From CAVRXZ01 sp963773035 (lineage in GTDB: Bacteria; Acidobacteriota; Vicinamibacteria; Vicinamibacterales; CAVVIG01), in contig CAVYZX010000021.1 in the NCBI GenBank assembly GCA_963773035.1, positions 42,400 to 106,399 on the forward strand: a stretch of DNA of 64,000 bases, written 5' to 3'. The notes under the pieces are model-generated. The model saw only the letters and a list, made by a program, of their open reading frames with translations, had not been told where the DNA came from and did not search any database. Shown here one piece after another: positions 39,789 through 49,497 of this stretch. The first letter of the stretch is position 1; each line of letters begins with the position of its first letter. A program made the position numbers and the translations under genes.

Positions 39789-41852
39789 TTAGTCGGGCAG
39801 CCTGAGTGCGAGCAACTCGCCCGAGTACGCTCCTCCGCTGACCGCCACCACGATGTACTGCTTGCCGTCGAGCATGTATGTCATCGGCGCGCCGCTCTCC
39901 GGCGCAGGCATGTAGACGGCGCCGACTTCCGCGCCCGTCGACTTGTCGTACGCCCGCAGCATCGCGCCACGCAGCCCGGTCGACGTCATTCCCGCACGAG
40001 GCTCGCCAGAGATGACCAGTGTCTTGGTGACAAGCGTCGCGGCCATGCCTCCCTGCCCGGTGCGAGGAATCGTCACCCCTTTGAGCGCCGGATTGTTCTT
40101 CACGTTGTCCGGCGTCTCGCCGTGCGCGATCTGCCATTTGATCTCGCCTTTGTCGAGATCGATGGCGGTGATCCTCCCATACGGCGGTTTGCCAAGCGGC
40201 AACCCTCGAACTGTCAGGCCGCCACCACCACCACCTTCTGCGCCCGCGGCCTCGGCACTCGTCGCGGCGCCACCGGCCACCGATCGTCCTCCCCCTGCGG
40301 CGGATCCGCTGCCACCGGTGAGGCGAGCGCCGGTCAAGACGTTCCCCGAGATGTATCGCATGTCCGAGAATCCCGCTGGTGGCGGGACGAGTCCCATCGA
40401 CCCGATCGCTCCTGTCGAATACACGTACGCAACGTGCGTCTCGGGATCGAACGACCCGCCCTTCCAGTTCGTGCCGGCGAGCGCCCTGGTCAGCAGTGCG
40501 ATGGGACCTTCCTGCTTGCTGACCACTGGCGGCGTGAACATCGGACCCATCTTGTACTTCTTCACGAGCTCCAATGCCTCGGCGCGGAGCTCGGGTGTGA
40601 AGTCGATCAAATCGTCGGTCGACACGCCAGTTCGCTCGTAGGGCGGCGGCTTCGTCGGAAACGGCTGCGTCGGCGAGTACCACTCGCCCGGAACGTCACC
40701 TTTCGGAACCGGTCGCTCCTCGATCGGCCAGACGGGCTCCCCCGTGACGCGATCGAGGACGTAGAGCACTCCCTGTTTTGTCGGCTGCGCTACGGCCTTC
40801 ACCGTCCGGCCGTTGATCGTGATGTCGGCCAGAATCGGCGCGCAGGGAATGTCCATATCCCAGATACCGTGGTGCACGAGCTGGTAGTGCCATTTCCGTT
40901 TGCCGGTTTGCAGATCGACGGCCACGAGGCTTTCGCCAAACAAGCCGCTGCCGGGACGATGGCCTCCGTAGTAGTCGCCGGTGGGCATCTCGACGGGCAG
41001 GTAGGCGAGACCGAGCTCTTCGTCGATCGAGATCTGCCCCCACACTCCGGTGTTTCCCGTGTACACCCACGAGTCCTTTTCCCACGTATCGTTGCCGAAC
41101 TCACCCAGCTGCGGGATGGTGTGAAAAATCCAGAGCCGTTTGCCGGTCCTGACGTCGAATCCCCGGACGTAACCCTTCACGTTCTGAAAGCTCTTGGGAT
41201 TCGCGCCGGTCTTGCCCGCCGCGCCGACGATGACGACATTACCGGCGATCATCGGTGTGGCGTGCAGCCCGATCTCGCCGCTCATCAGGTCGATCACCTG
41301 ATCATCGTCTTGTTTCAGGTCGACGACGCCGTCCTTGCCGAAGGTCGTGACGAGCCCTCCGGTTTTCGCGTTGAGCGCGATGAGGCGGTAGCCGGGCGTC
41401 ACGTACAGAACGCGCTCTTCTCGACCGTCCGTCCAGTAGGCGAGGCCGCGGCCGGATAGCTGGCGCGGCGCGGCCGCGCCGCGCGCGCTTTCCTGCTCGC
41501 TGTGCATCCACAGCTGCTCACCGGTTGCAGGATTCAACGCCACAACCGCCCGGCGGCTGCCGGCCGTCGCATAGAGGACGCCGCTGGCCATCAATGGCGT
41601 GCCCTCGTACTGGAACTCCGGTCGCGGACCCAGATTGTCGGTCTTGAATCGCCACGCAACTTCAAGCTTGCTGAAGTTCGACGCGTTGATTTGATCGAGC
41701 GGCGAGTATCGGGTGCTGCCGACGTCGCCCGCATAGCTGCGCCACTCACCGTTCTTCGCACCCGACTGCGCACCCAGCGACGTCGTGCCGACGAGAATCA
41801 GGCACACGGCTGACGCCACGCGAGCAATTCGACCAAAGAGCTGTACGGTCAT
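39789..41852 (-). CDS. PQQ-dependent (quinoprotein) dehydrogenase, glucose/alcohol-type
   Basis: About 687 residues from ATG 41852 (GGAG six bases upstream; ATG 41864 is possible). A signal peptide ends near SLGAQ. The beta-propeller blades are clear: EWRSYAGDVGSTRYSPLDQI, ALNPATGEQLWMH, AVDLQTGKRKWHYQLVHHG, VLDRVTGEPVWPIEERPVPK, and near the end ITAIDLDKGEIKWQIAHGETPD. No heme motif, so electrons probably go to a separate cytochrome or quinone. A Gly/Ala-rich insert (TGGSGSAAGGGRSVAGGA) lies at about 545-570. It is a periplasmic oxidoreductase for a sugar or alcohol; the substrate is unknown. Confidence 0.92.
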   Translation of the reverse strand: MTVQLFGRIARVASAVCLILVGTTSLGAQSGAKNGEWRSYAGDVGSTRYSPLDQINASNFSKLEVAWRFKTDNLGPRPEFQYEGTPLMASGVLYATAGSRRAVVALNPATGEQLWMHSEQESARGAAAPRQLSGRGLAYWTDGREERVLYVTPGYRLIALNAKTGGLVTTFGKDGVVDLKQDDDQVIDLMSGEIGLHATPMIAGNVVIVGAAGKTGANPKSFQNVKGYVRGFDVRTGKRLWIFHTIPQLGEFGNDTWEKDSWVYTGNTGVWGQISIDEELGLAYLPVEMPTGDYYGGHRPGSGLFGESLVAVDLQTGKRKWHYQLVHHGIWDMDIPCAPILADITINGRTVKAVAQPTKQGVLYVLDRVTGEPVWPIEERPVPKGDVPGEWYSPTQPFPTKPPPYERTGVSTDDLIDFTPELRAEALELVKKYKMGPMFTPPVVSKQEGPIALLTRALAGTNWKGGSFDPETHVAYVYSTGAIGSMGLVPPPAGFSDMRYISGNVLTGARLTGGSGSAAGGGRSVAGGAATSAEAAGAEGGGGGGLTVRGLPLGKPPYGRITAIDLDKGEIKWQIAHGETPDNVKNNPALKGVTIPRTGQGGMAATLVTKTLVISGEPRAGMTSTGLRGAMLRAYDKSTGAEVGAVYMPAPESGAPMTYMLDGKQYIVVAVSGGAYSGELLALRLPD

Positions 41853-41993
41853 GGCCGTCTCCATTCACGAAGGGCTTGAAGACACCGTTGCAAACCGGCA
41901 AGGAGCTGGAGGGACAATCACCACCAGGCGCAGCCGGCGGTCGGAGCGGCCGAGGGCCGCCCTGCCGCCGGATGCGTCACGACATTTCGATCT

Positions 41994-42857
41994 TCAGGCC
42001 AGAGCTTTCATGTACAGCGCGAGCAATCGCGTCCAGGCCTTCTCGGCCTGCGGCTCGTTGTAGACGCCCGAATCCGGCGGGCACCAGCCGTGAGCCGCGC
42101 CAGTATAGACCTCGATTTCCGCGGGCAGATTCACCTTGGCGAACGTATCTTTCAGCACATTCTTTTCGTCGGGCGACCGCTGGTCGTCGTTCGCCGCGAC
42201 CGCGATCAGGAACTGCGCCTTGGTCTTCGACGCCTGAAGGTGCGGGCTGTTCGGGTTGTTCGTCACGAGTCCGCCGCCATGGAACGAGGCGACGGCCCCC
42301 ACGCGATCGGGCACTGCAGCCGCCGTGCGAAACGCGATCGGGCCGCCCATGCAATAGCCCTGCGTACCAACCTTCTTGTTCTTGGCGACCGAAGCTTGCT
42401 GGTCCAACCACGCGATGAATGCCTTCGCATCGCTCATATGCGTGGTCTCGTTCAGGGCCTGCGCGAGCGGCAGCAGCTGCGGAATCGGGGTGGCTGAGCC
42501 GGCGTCCGCGGTGGGGGCTTTCTTGACGCGATAGAACGGGTTCACCACGAGCACCGAGTACCCCGATTCTGCGAGCCGCTTGCCCATCGTGCGGAACGCG
42601 GGACGCAACCCGAAGATATCGGGCCATACCAGGACACCCGGAGCCGTGCCGCTCGCCGGATGGACGAAGTACGCGTCGCACATGCCATCGGGCGTTGTGA
42701 CCGTCACCTCCGCATCAGTTACCGCCACTGCATTCGCGACCTGCGGCAGCATCATCGCGATGCCCGCACCCAGGAGCACGCCGAACTGCCGGCGCGTCAC
42801 CAACCCGAACGCTTCGAATTCCTTTCGATCGTCTTCAAAATGATCCTGGTCGCACAT
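41994..42857 (-). CDS. Dienelactone hydrolase family protein, Tat-exported
   Basis: A 287-residue dienelactone-hydrolase-type alpha/beta hydrolase. AAGGAG lies directly upstream of ATG 42857. Residues 20-45 (VTRRQFGVLLGAGIAMMLPQ) look like a twin-arginine signal, so the enzyme is probably periplasmic. The Cys nucleophile is Cys169 (TQGYCMGGPIAFRTA), the Asp lies in AVAANDDQRSPDE and the His in GAAHGWCPPDSG, the standard DLH triad. VWPDIFGLRPAFRTMGKRLA is also typical. It may hydrolyse lactones made by the neighbouring quinoprotein, which is inference. Confidence 0.9.
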   Translation of the reverse strand: MCDQDHFEDDRKEFEAFGLVTRRQFGVLLGAGIAMMLPQVANAVAVTDAEVTVTTPDGMCDAYFVHPASGTAPGVLVWPDIFGLRPAFRTMGKRLAESGYSVLVVNPFYRVKKAPTADAGSATPIPQLLPLAQALNETTHMSDAKAFIAWLDQQASVAKNKKVGTQGYCMGGPIAFRTAAAVPDRVGAVASFHGGGLVTNNPNSPHLQASKTKAQFLIAVAANDDQRSPDEKNVLKDTFAKVNLPAEIEVYTGAAHGWCPPDSGVYNEPQAEKAWTRLLALYMKALA

Positions 42858-42942
42858 ATTTGCTCCTTATGGCTTGACCCACAAAATCACCCCGACACTC
42901 TATACCGATTCGCCAATCCTGGAGCCTGTCAAGAAATCGTAT

Positions 42943-43065
42943 GTAGCTTCCGCCTTTAGGTCATGTGGCTTCCGCCTTTAGGCGGAAGAGAGCCCCGGCA
43001 TTAATCTTCCGGCTGAAGCCGGAAGCCACCCGCATTGATCTTCCGGCTGAAGCCGGAAGCCACGA
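42943..43065. repeat. REP-like palindrome array
   Basis: Four related palindromic units lie between the divergent DLH and DUF1592 genes. Two degenerate units (GCTTCCGCCTTTAGG type, 42943-42990) are followed by two tandem 34-base units (42998-43031 and 43032-43065), each with the hairpin cttccggctgaagccggaag. The latter two are nearly identical. The same unit is found at 22811-22840. No REP-associated transposase gene is in the window. Confidence 0.8.
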
Positions 43066-43145
43066 AGGTTAGCGAACTTCCCCCGCTGCGGGCTATCATC
43101 TCCTGTCGACCGTAACCCCCGGCCAGGCGCGGGACGATTACAGCC

Positions 43146-45596
43146 GTGAAGCGGACTATCTGCATCGGAGTCACCGTTGCGGCACTGACAACCGCGGCCC
43201 TCGGACAAGTCGGCGAGGAGGGCCGAGGCTCCGAGCAGGCCCGCAAGACGCTCGATACCTACTGCACGGGATGCCACAACGCAAGGGTTCGCGCCGGCGG
43301 TGTGGCGTTCGACACCCTGCCTCTGGACGCCGTTCACGAGCACGCCGACATCTGGGAAAAAGCCGTACGCAAGCTGCGCGGCCGGCTGATGCCGCCGCCC
43401 ACGAGCCGTCAGCCGGAACAAAGCGAGATCGACGCGTTCGTGACCTGGATGGAGGCGAGGCTCGATGAGGACGCTGGCCGGGCCGGTGGTCCAGTGGCCG
43501 GACACGTACCCATCCAACGCCTGACGCGCACCGAGTTCGGCGCGGCCGTTAACGATCTGCTCGGCATCGAGCTCGATGCAGAAGCACTGCTGCCGGCCGA
43601 GATCGAAGTCCAAGGGTTCGACAATATTGCCGCGGCGCTGAGCATCTCGCCCGCCTTCCTCGATCAATACGTCGCCGCCACGCGGCTCGCGGCGCGGCTC
43701 GCCGTCGGCGAATCCACCAAACTTACGAGCGCGCATTACTCGGTGCCTGAAGGCGATCAGCCCGATCACCTCGACGGCCTGCCGCTGGGCACGCGCGGTG
43801 GTGTGAAGTTCGGACACAACTTTCCTGCGGATGGAGAGTATCGTTTCACGATTCCCGATCTGGGCATCGACCTCTACACCCGCGCGGTTGAGACACGTCA
43901 CACGCTGATCATCCTCGTGGACGGTCGCGAAGTGTTCCGCCAGTCGATTGGCGGAACCGAGGACCTCAGGCTCGTCGACCACGGCGGCGCCCCCGCACGC
44001 GCCGAGATCATGAAGCGATTTGCGAACATTCCGGTCACGGTCAAGGCGGGCACCCACGACGTGGCCGTGACGTTCATCGAGCGCGCCCGTGTCGAGTCTG
44101 ATGAGTTCGTCGGGTTCCTGCCGGGCGACGCGTTCAGCCGTGGCGACCGCGAGCCTCGACTCGCAGTCGGCGTCGACGTCGTCGGGCCGTTCAATTCTTC
44201 AGGGGTTTCGGAGACGCCGAGCCGCCGGCGCGTCTTCGTCTGTCGCCCCCAAGTCAATGAAGCAAATAAGGAGCAAACCTGCGCCCGGCGCATCACCGAG
44301 AACCTGGCCCGTCGCGCATTCCGCCGGCCCGTGACGAAGGAAGACATCGATGCCCTCATGCCGTACTTCGATCGCGGACGGCAGCAGGATTTCGACTCCG
44401 GCGTCGAACAAGTGATCGCTGCCGTCCTCGTCAGCCCCGAGTTCCTGTTTCGCGCGATACGAACTCCGGAGAATAAGGGGAACGCTGGAAATGTGGACGC
44501 TCCGGCTCGTGCTGCGTTCGCCTTGAGCAATCTCGAACTGGCTTCGCGGCTGTCGTTCTTCCTGTGGAGCCAGGGACCAGACGAGGCGCTGCTCAATCTC
44601 GCCGCCGCAGGCAAACTCCATTCTCCGGAGGCGCTCCAGGCCGAGGCGCTCCGGATGTTGAACGACAAGCGCGCGGCGAGTCTGGTGCGCAATTTCGCGC
44701 TCAAATGGCTGGACTTGAACAAGCTCGCGGAAGTGGTGCCCGATCCGAACCTGTTTCCCGCGTTCAACGACCAGCTGCGGCAGGACATGGCCTCAGAGAT
44801 CGAGTCGTTCGTGGCGAGCGTCCTGCTCGAGGATCGCAACGTCGGCGACCTGCTCACGGCCGACTACACCTTCCTCAACGAGCGGCTCGCACGCCACTAC
44901 GGCATCACCTCGGTCCTGGGTCCGCAGTTCCGCCGCGTGACGCTCGATGATCCGCGGCGCTGGGGGCTGCTGGGCAAAGGCGCCGTGCTGCTGCGGACGT
45001 CGTACGGCGATCGCACGTCACCCGTGCTACGAGGCGCGTGGGTCCTCGGCAAGCTGATGGGCACGCCGCCGACCCCTCCGCCGCCCGATGTGGACGTCGG
45101 CGATCTGTCCAACGCGAAGGGCGAGCCACCGAAGACGGTGCGCGCGCGCCTCGAACGTCATCGCTCCAAGCCGGGCTGCAATCAGTGTCACGGCGTCATC
45201 GATCCGATCGGTCTCGCGATGGAAAACTTCGACGCCATCGGCCGATGGCGCGACAGAGATCTGGAAGCTGCCGCACCGATCGACGCCAGAACGGTGCTGC
45301 CGAACGGGCGGGCCATCGATGGACCCGTTCAATTGCGCGAAGGGATATTCGGCGGCAGAGACCTGTTCGTGCGGGCGCTCACCGAGAAACTCATGATGTA
45401 CGCCGTGGGGAGAGAGCTCGAGTTCTACGACATGCCGCAAGTCCGCGCCGTGGTGCGCAAAGCGGCGGCACAGGATTACCGGTTGTCGGCCATCGTCTCC
45501 GGCATCGTCGCGAGTGATGCCTTCCGCATGCAGGGACCGGCAAGCCCGCTCGACGTCAAACAGCGCACCAGCAGTGGAATCGCCAAGAAGGACTAA
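43146..45596 (+). CDS. Planctomycete-type cytochrome with DUF1587/1595/1592/1588/1585 domains
   Basis: An 816-residue exported protein from GTG 43146. A signal peptide precedes a heme site CTGCH (Cys40-His44) of the PSCyt class. Then come the five domains of the family: DUF1587 (VPIQRLTRTEFGAAVNDLLG), DUF1595/1592 (ITENLARRAFRRPVTKEDID; SFFLWSQGPDEALLNLAAAG; LNERLARHYG), DUF1588 (TSPVLRGAWVLGKLMGTPPT; CNQCHGVIDPIGLAMENFD) and DUF1585 (ALTEKLMMYAVGRELEF). These proteins accompany DUF1552 partners, as here. Their substrate is not established. It starts the plus-strand run 43146-49415. Confidence 0.92.
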   Translation: MKRTICIGVTVAALTTAALGQVGEEGRGSEQARKTLDTYCTGCHNARVRAGGVAFDTLPLDAVHEHADIWEKAVRKLRGRLMPPPTSRQPEQSEIDAFVTWMEARLDEDAGRAGGPVAGHVPIQRLTRTEFGAAVNDLLGIELDAEALLPAEIEVQGFDNIAAALSISPAFLDQYVAATRLAARLAVGESTKLTSAHYSVPEGDQPDHLDGLPLGTRGGVKFGHNFPADGEYRFTIPDLGIDLYTRAVETRHTLIILVDGREVFRQSIGGTEDLRLVDHGGAPARAEIMKRFANIPVTVKAGTHDVAVTFIERARVESDEFVGFLPGDAFSRGDREPRLAVGVDVVGPFNSSGVSETPSRRRVFVCRPQVNEANKEQTCARRITENLARRAFRRPVTKEDIDALMPYFDRGRQQDFDSGVEQVIAAVLVSPEFLFRAIRTPENKGNAGNVDAPARAAFALSNLELASRLSFFLWSQGPDEALLNLAAAGKLHSPEALQAEALRMLNDKRAASLVRNFALKWLDLNKLAEVVPDPNLFPAFNDQLRQDMASEIESFVASVLLEDRNVGDLLTADYTFLNERLARHYGITSVLGPQFRRVTLDDPRRWGLLGKGAVLLRTSYGDRTSPVLRGAWVLGKLMGTPPTPPPPDVDVGDLSNAKGEPPKTVRARLERHRSKPGCNQCHGVIDPIGLAMENFDAIGRWRDRDLEAAAPIDARTVLPNGRAIDGPVQLREGIFGGRDLFVRALTEKLMMYAVGRELEFYDMPQVRAVVRKAAAQDYRLSAIVSGIVASDAFRMQGPASPLDVKQRTSSGIAKKD

Positions 45597-45620
45597 ACTC
45601 AGCTCGCTTGATCGGCAAAT

Positions 45621-46964
45621 ATGGTTCTGACCAAAAAACATCTGTCCCGCCGGACCGTGCTGCGAGGCGCTGGCGTCACGCTGGCCTTGCCGCTGCTCGA
45701 TGCCATGATCCCGGCCGCAACCGCTTTGGCGCAAACGGCTGCGTCGCCGAAGATGCGCGTGGGTTTTTTCTACCTCCCTCACGGCGCGATCATGGGCAAC
45801 ACCTCGTTCGGCCCGGAGATGGATCGCTGGACGCCGGCTGGCGCCGGCGCCGACTTCAAGTTGAGTCCCATCCTGAAGTCGCTCGAGCCCTACAAGCAAT
45901 ATGTCACTTCGATCGGAAATCTTCAGAACCAGGCGATGGTGGGTGGAGTGCACAGCCTGGCGCCAGCCACGTGGCTGAGCGGCATGCGGCCGGACAAGGC
46001 CTCGGCTTCGGCGAGCATGTCCACGACGCTCGATCAAGTCGTGGCGCAGCACCTCGGCAAGAACACGACGCTGCCGTCACTGGAAGTGGCCTCTGAAACC
46101 ACTCAGCAGGCAGCTGCCTGCAGCGGCTCGGCGTGCTTCTACAACACCACGCTCTCGTTCCGCGATGCACATTCCCCGCTGCCGATGGAGCACAACCCGC
46201 GAAAGGTCTTCGTGCAACTCTTCGGTGAAGGCGACACGCCCGAAGAGCGCGCCGCCATTTCAGACCAGACGAAGAGCCTGCTCGACCGCGTCCGCGATCG
46301 CATCCGCGCGCTGCGGCAGGATCTGGGTCCAGGCGATCGTACGGTGCTCGACAACTACGTGGAGACGGTCCGTGAGATCGAGCGGCGGGTACAGCTGGCG
46401 TCCAGCCGCGACCTGTCGTCCATCAAGGTGCCCGAGGCGCCGATCGGCGAGCTGAACGCGTTCGGCTCGCAAGTCGATCTGATGTTCGACTTGATCGCCT
46501 TGGCGCTCCAGGCAGATCTCACGCGGGTGGCTTCGTACATCATGGTGGCCGAGGGCACCAACCGCACCTACAACCACATCGGTGTGCCGGATTCCTTCCA
46601 TCCGGTCTCGCATCATGCGAACGACGCGACCCGGATCGAAAAGCTGATCAAGATCCAGACTTGGCACGTCGAACGCTTTGCGGCGTTCCTGGACAAGATC
46701 GCCAAGACTCCCGACGGAGACGGCACGCTGCTGGACCACGCCATGTTCTTGTACGGCTCGAACATGTCCAACAGCGACCGGCACAACGGCCACCCGCTCC
46801 CGACCATCCTGGTAGGCGGCGGAAACGGCACCCTCCGTGGCGGCCAGCACATCGCGCCGGCCCAGCCGACACCGATCGCCAATCTTCATCTGAGCATTCT
46901 GGAGAAGATCGGTGCGGCGCAAAGCTCGTTCGGTGACAGCATCGGCACCATTGCGGGGTTGTGA
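45621..46964 (+). CDS. DUF1552 family protein, Tat-exported
   Basis: A 447-residue protein of DUF1552, the usual partner of DUF1592 cytochromes. The N-terminus (HLSRRTVLRGAGVTLALPLL) is a twin-arginine signal. Motifs are MRVGFFYLPHGAIMGNTSFG, LAPATWLSGMRP, and SFHPVSHHANDATRIEKLIK with SNSDRHNGHPLPTILVGGG, which suggests a metallohydrolase/sulfatase-like fold. It starts 24 bases after the DUF1592 gene, and its stop overlaps the next gene (TGATG). The biochemical role is unknown; co-occurrence with a heme protein suggests periplasmic oxidation. Confidence 0.92.
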   Translation: MVLTKKHLSRRTVLRGAGVTLALPLLDAMIPAATALAQTAASPKMRVGFFYLPHGAIMGNTSFGPEMDRWTPAGAGADFKLSPILKSLEPYKQYVTSIGNLQNQAMVGGVHSLAPATWLSGMRPDKASASASMSTTLDQVVAQHLGKNTTLPSLEVASETTQQAAACSGSACFYNTTLSFRDAHSPLPMEHNPRKVFVQLFGEGDTPEERAAISDQTKSLLDRVRDRIRALRQDLGPGDRTVLDNYVETVREIERRVQLASSRDLSSIKVPEAPIGELNAFGSQVDLMFDLIALALQADLTRVASYIMVAEGTNRTYNHIGVPDSFHPVSHHANDATRIEKLIKIQTWHVERFAAFLDKIAKTPDGDGTLLDHAMFLYGSNMSNSDRHNGHPLPTILVGGGNGTLRGGQHIAPAQPTPIANLHLSILEKIGAAQSSFGDSIGTIAGL

Positions 46965-47896
46965 TGCTCGATCGTAGACAGCTCCTGACGGGAGTCGTCG
47001 GCGGACTGCTCGGCAGCACGCTCCTGCCACGGCGGGTTGCCGCCCAGCAGACCGGTGTTGCCCAACAGACCGGACTGGTTGCGCTGAACGACCGACTGTC
47101 GCTCGTGACGAGCGGCGGTACCAATGTGATCGCCCTCTCGACTGCCGACGGCATCGTGATCGTCGACAGCGGCACGCCAGAGCTCGTCGATTCATTGATG
47201 GGATCCCTGCGGCAGTTGTCCGGGGGTCGTGCGGCCACTGTGTTCAACACGCATTGGCACGTGGAGAACACCGGCGCGAACGAGGTGCTCCGTCAAGGCG
47301 GCGCGACGATCGTCGCCCATGAGAACACGCGGCTCTGGATGGCGACGCCGACCTGGATTCCAGCAGAAGATCGGTACCGTCCGGCGCGTCCTCCGTCGGC
47401 GCATCCGAACAAAACCTTCCGCGCTGATGGGTCGATGAACGTTGCAGGCGAGCGCATCGACTACGGCTACCTGATCGAAGCGCACACGAGCGGCGACATC
47501 TACGTCTTCTTCCGCGATTCGAACGTGCTCGCGTGCGGTGACGTCGCGTCGCCGTCGCGAGATCCGGAACTGGACTACTTCACCGGCGCCTGGCTCGGCG
47601 GCCGCGTCGACGCCATGGATCGGCTGCTCGCTTTGAGCGATGCCAGCACGCGGATCGTGCCCGGCTACGGCGCGGTGATGAGCCGTGCGGATCTGCAGGC
47701 CGAGCGCGACATGATGAAGACCGTCTACGACCGCGCCGTCGACCGGGTCCGTCAGGGCGACGATGCTACGGACATGGTGAAAGCGGGTGTACTGAACGAT
47801 CTGCCCCGGACGTGGAAGGATCCGCAGGGGTTCCTCTACGACGTCCAGAAAGGGTTGTGGGCGCACCACAACAAGCTGGCGGCAAATGTGGTGTAG
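46961..47896 (+). CDS. Metallo-beta-lactamase-fold protein with altered metal motif
   Basis: About 310 residues from ATG 46964 (GTG 46961 also possible), overlapping the previous stop. A twin-arginine-like leader (MLDRRQLLTGVVGGLLGSTL) is followed by an MBL-fold domain. The canonical HxHxDH appears as FNTHWHVENTGANE (about residues 97-108): both first His are kept, but Asp is Glu and the last His is Asn. Later motifs EAHTSGDIYVFF and ACGDVASPS fit the third site. This could mean a one-metal enzyme or a non-catalytic protein. Its 3' end overlaps the ankyrin gene by 11 bases. Confidence 0.85.
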   Translation: MMLDRRQLLTGVVGGLLGSTLLPRRVAAQQTGVAQQTGLVALNDRLSLVTSGGTNVIALSTADGIVIVDSGTPELVDSLMGSLRQLSGGRAATVFNTHWHVENTGANEVLRQGGATIVAHENTRLWMATPTWIPAEDRYRPARPPSAHPNKTFRADGSMNVAGERIDYGYLIEAHTSGDIYVFFRDSNVLACGDVASPSRDPELDYFTGAWLGGRVDAMDRLLALSDASTRIVPGYGAVMSRADLQAERDMMKTVYDRAVDRVRQGDDATDMVKAGVLNDLPRTWKDPQGFLYDVQKGLWAHHNKLAANVV

Positions 47897-49415
47897 AGAG
47901 CCTATCGCCGCCACATTTCTGATGCTGTTGGGGACGGCTGTCACGGCCAGCGCGCAGTCTGCGCTGGCGGATCGGATTCAGGCCGGCGACCGCCGCGCGG
48001 CGCTCGCAATGATCGCCAAAGGCGCAGACGTGAACCATGCGCAGGCGGATGGAACGACCCCGTTGCACTGGGCCACCTACCGAGTCGATCGCGAACTGGT
48101 AGAAGCGCTGCTGAAAAGGGGCGCGCGAGCGCGTGTGATCAACCGCTACGGCGCAAGTCCGCTGGCCGAAGCGGTCAGAGTTGCCAACCCGGATCTTGTC
48201 GGGATGCTGCTCAAAGCCGGCGCCGACGCCAACGTGGCCAACGAGGACGGACAGACAGCGCTAATGCTTGCGGCCAGGACGGGCAACGTTGCGGTCGCCC
48301 AACTCCTCGTTCAACACGGAGCCGAGGTCAATCGGCGAGAGAATTTTCGCGAACAGTCCGCGGTGATGTGGGCCGCAGGCGAGGGCCATGCGGACATGGT
48401 GGCGTTCCTGGTATCCAAAGGCGCCGACCTGTCGATGCGCGCGTCGGCGACCGACTGGTCGAGCCAGATCACCAACGAACCGCGCGTCCAATATCGCCCG
48501 ACCGGTGGCCTCACTCCCCTTCTGTACGCCGCGCGTGCCGGATGCATGGGTTGCGTGAAAGCCATGCTCGATGCCGGCGCCGACATGGACCGGCCGAATC
48601 CCGACGGCATGACGCCGATGATGATGGCGCTCGACAACGGGTATCCTGCGGTCGCGCGCTACCTGCTCGAACGGGGCGCCAACCCGCATACCTGGGACTG
48701 GTGGGGGCGAACGCCGCTCTACGTGGCGGTGACGATGCGTGGCGGAGTCGACAGCCGTCCGGGAAAGCGGCCGCCAGAGTCGTTGGAGTTGATCAAGGCG
48801 CTGCTCGAAGCTGGCGTGAATCCGAACGCGCAACTCGCCTTCAAGGAACCGAGCCGCGGCGGACGGGATAATCGTTTCAGAGACGATCTGCTCACGACCG
48901 GAGCCACTCCGCTGCTTCGCGCCGCCCAGACTTTCGACAACGAGGTCGTCCGCGCATTGCTCGAGCACGGCGCGGTCGTCGATCTGCCTAACGCGTCTGG
49001 AGTGACGCCGTTCATGGCCGCGGCGGGCGTCGGCACGCGGACGACTTCGGGCGTGCTCGGCCCGGGACCATCCGAGAACGTGGTCGCGCTTTCGCTGGAA
49101 GCGATGGAGATCTTGCGACTGGCCGGCGCCGACGTGAACGCACGCATCACCGACGTCACCAGCTTGACGGCCCGCATCGCACGACCCAATACGTTGACCG
49201 GCCGCCAGGGCCAGACCACGCTCTTCTTTGCGGCCGAGACCGGACGCATCGACGTGGTTCGATATCTGCTCGATCACGGCGCCAAAACCGACTTGAAGGA
49301 CGACATGGGTCGAACGGCGATCGACGTGGCCGCCGGAAATCGGGGCGAGCGGACCGAGAGCCATTCGCCGGAAATCGTGGCACTCCTCCGGGGCGCCGGC
49401 ACGCTTCGGAACTAG
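47886..49415 (+). CDS. Exported ankyrin-repeat protein
   Basis: A 509-residue protein with a signal peptide (MWCREPIAATFLMLLGTAVT, cleaved near ASAQ) followed by about 11 ankyrin repeats. Clear units include KGADVNHAQADGTTPLHWAT, RGARARVINRYGASPLAEAV, AGADANVANEDGQTALMLAA, HGAEVNRRENFREQSAVMWA and, near the end, HGAKTDLKDDMGRTAIDVAA. It starts inside the end of the MBL-fold gene, so it is translationally coupled to the DUF1592-DUF1552-MBL set. Ankyrin stacks bind proteins; here it may scaffold that periplasmic set, which is inference. Confidence 0.92.
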   Translation: MWCREPIAATFLMLLGTAVTASAQSALADRIQAGDRRAALAMIAKGADVNHAQADGTTPLHWATYRVDRELVEALLKRGARARVINRYGASPLAEAVRVANPDLVGMLLKAGADANVANEDGQTALMLAARTGNVAVAQLLVQHGAEVNRRENFREQSAVMWAAGEGHADMVAFLVSKGADLSMRASATDWSSQITNEPRVQYRPTGGLTPLLYAARAGCMGCVKAMLDAGADMDRPNPDGMTPMMMALDNGYPAVARYLLERGANPHTWDWWGRTPLYVAVTMRGGVDSRPGKRPPESLELIKALLEAGVNPNAQLAFKEPSRGGRDNRFRDDLLTTGATPLLRAAQTFDNEVVRALLEHGAVVDLPNASGVTPFMAAAGVGTRTTSGVLGPGPSENVVALSLEAMEILRLAGADVNARITDVTSLTARIARPNTLTGRQGQTTLFFAAETGRIDVVRYLLDHGAKTDLKDDMGRTAIDVAAGNRGERTESHSPEIVALLRGAGTLRN

Positions 49416-49497
49416 TGGACTGTATCGAGTGATTCACGGCAGACCCGTGACCTGATATCAATCGGCTCTCTCTCTATTCTCGCCAGCTGGAGTTTTT

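Noticed and set aside
38026..41459. Plus-strand frames at 38026-39576 and 40122-41459
   Set aside because: Antisense shadows of the YtcJ amidohydrolase and the PQQ dehydrogenase.
42943..43065. CRISPR-like or attachment-site repeat
   Set aside because: The 34-base units are direct neighbours without spacers and are palindromic in the REP manner.
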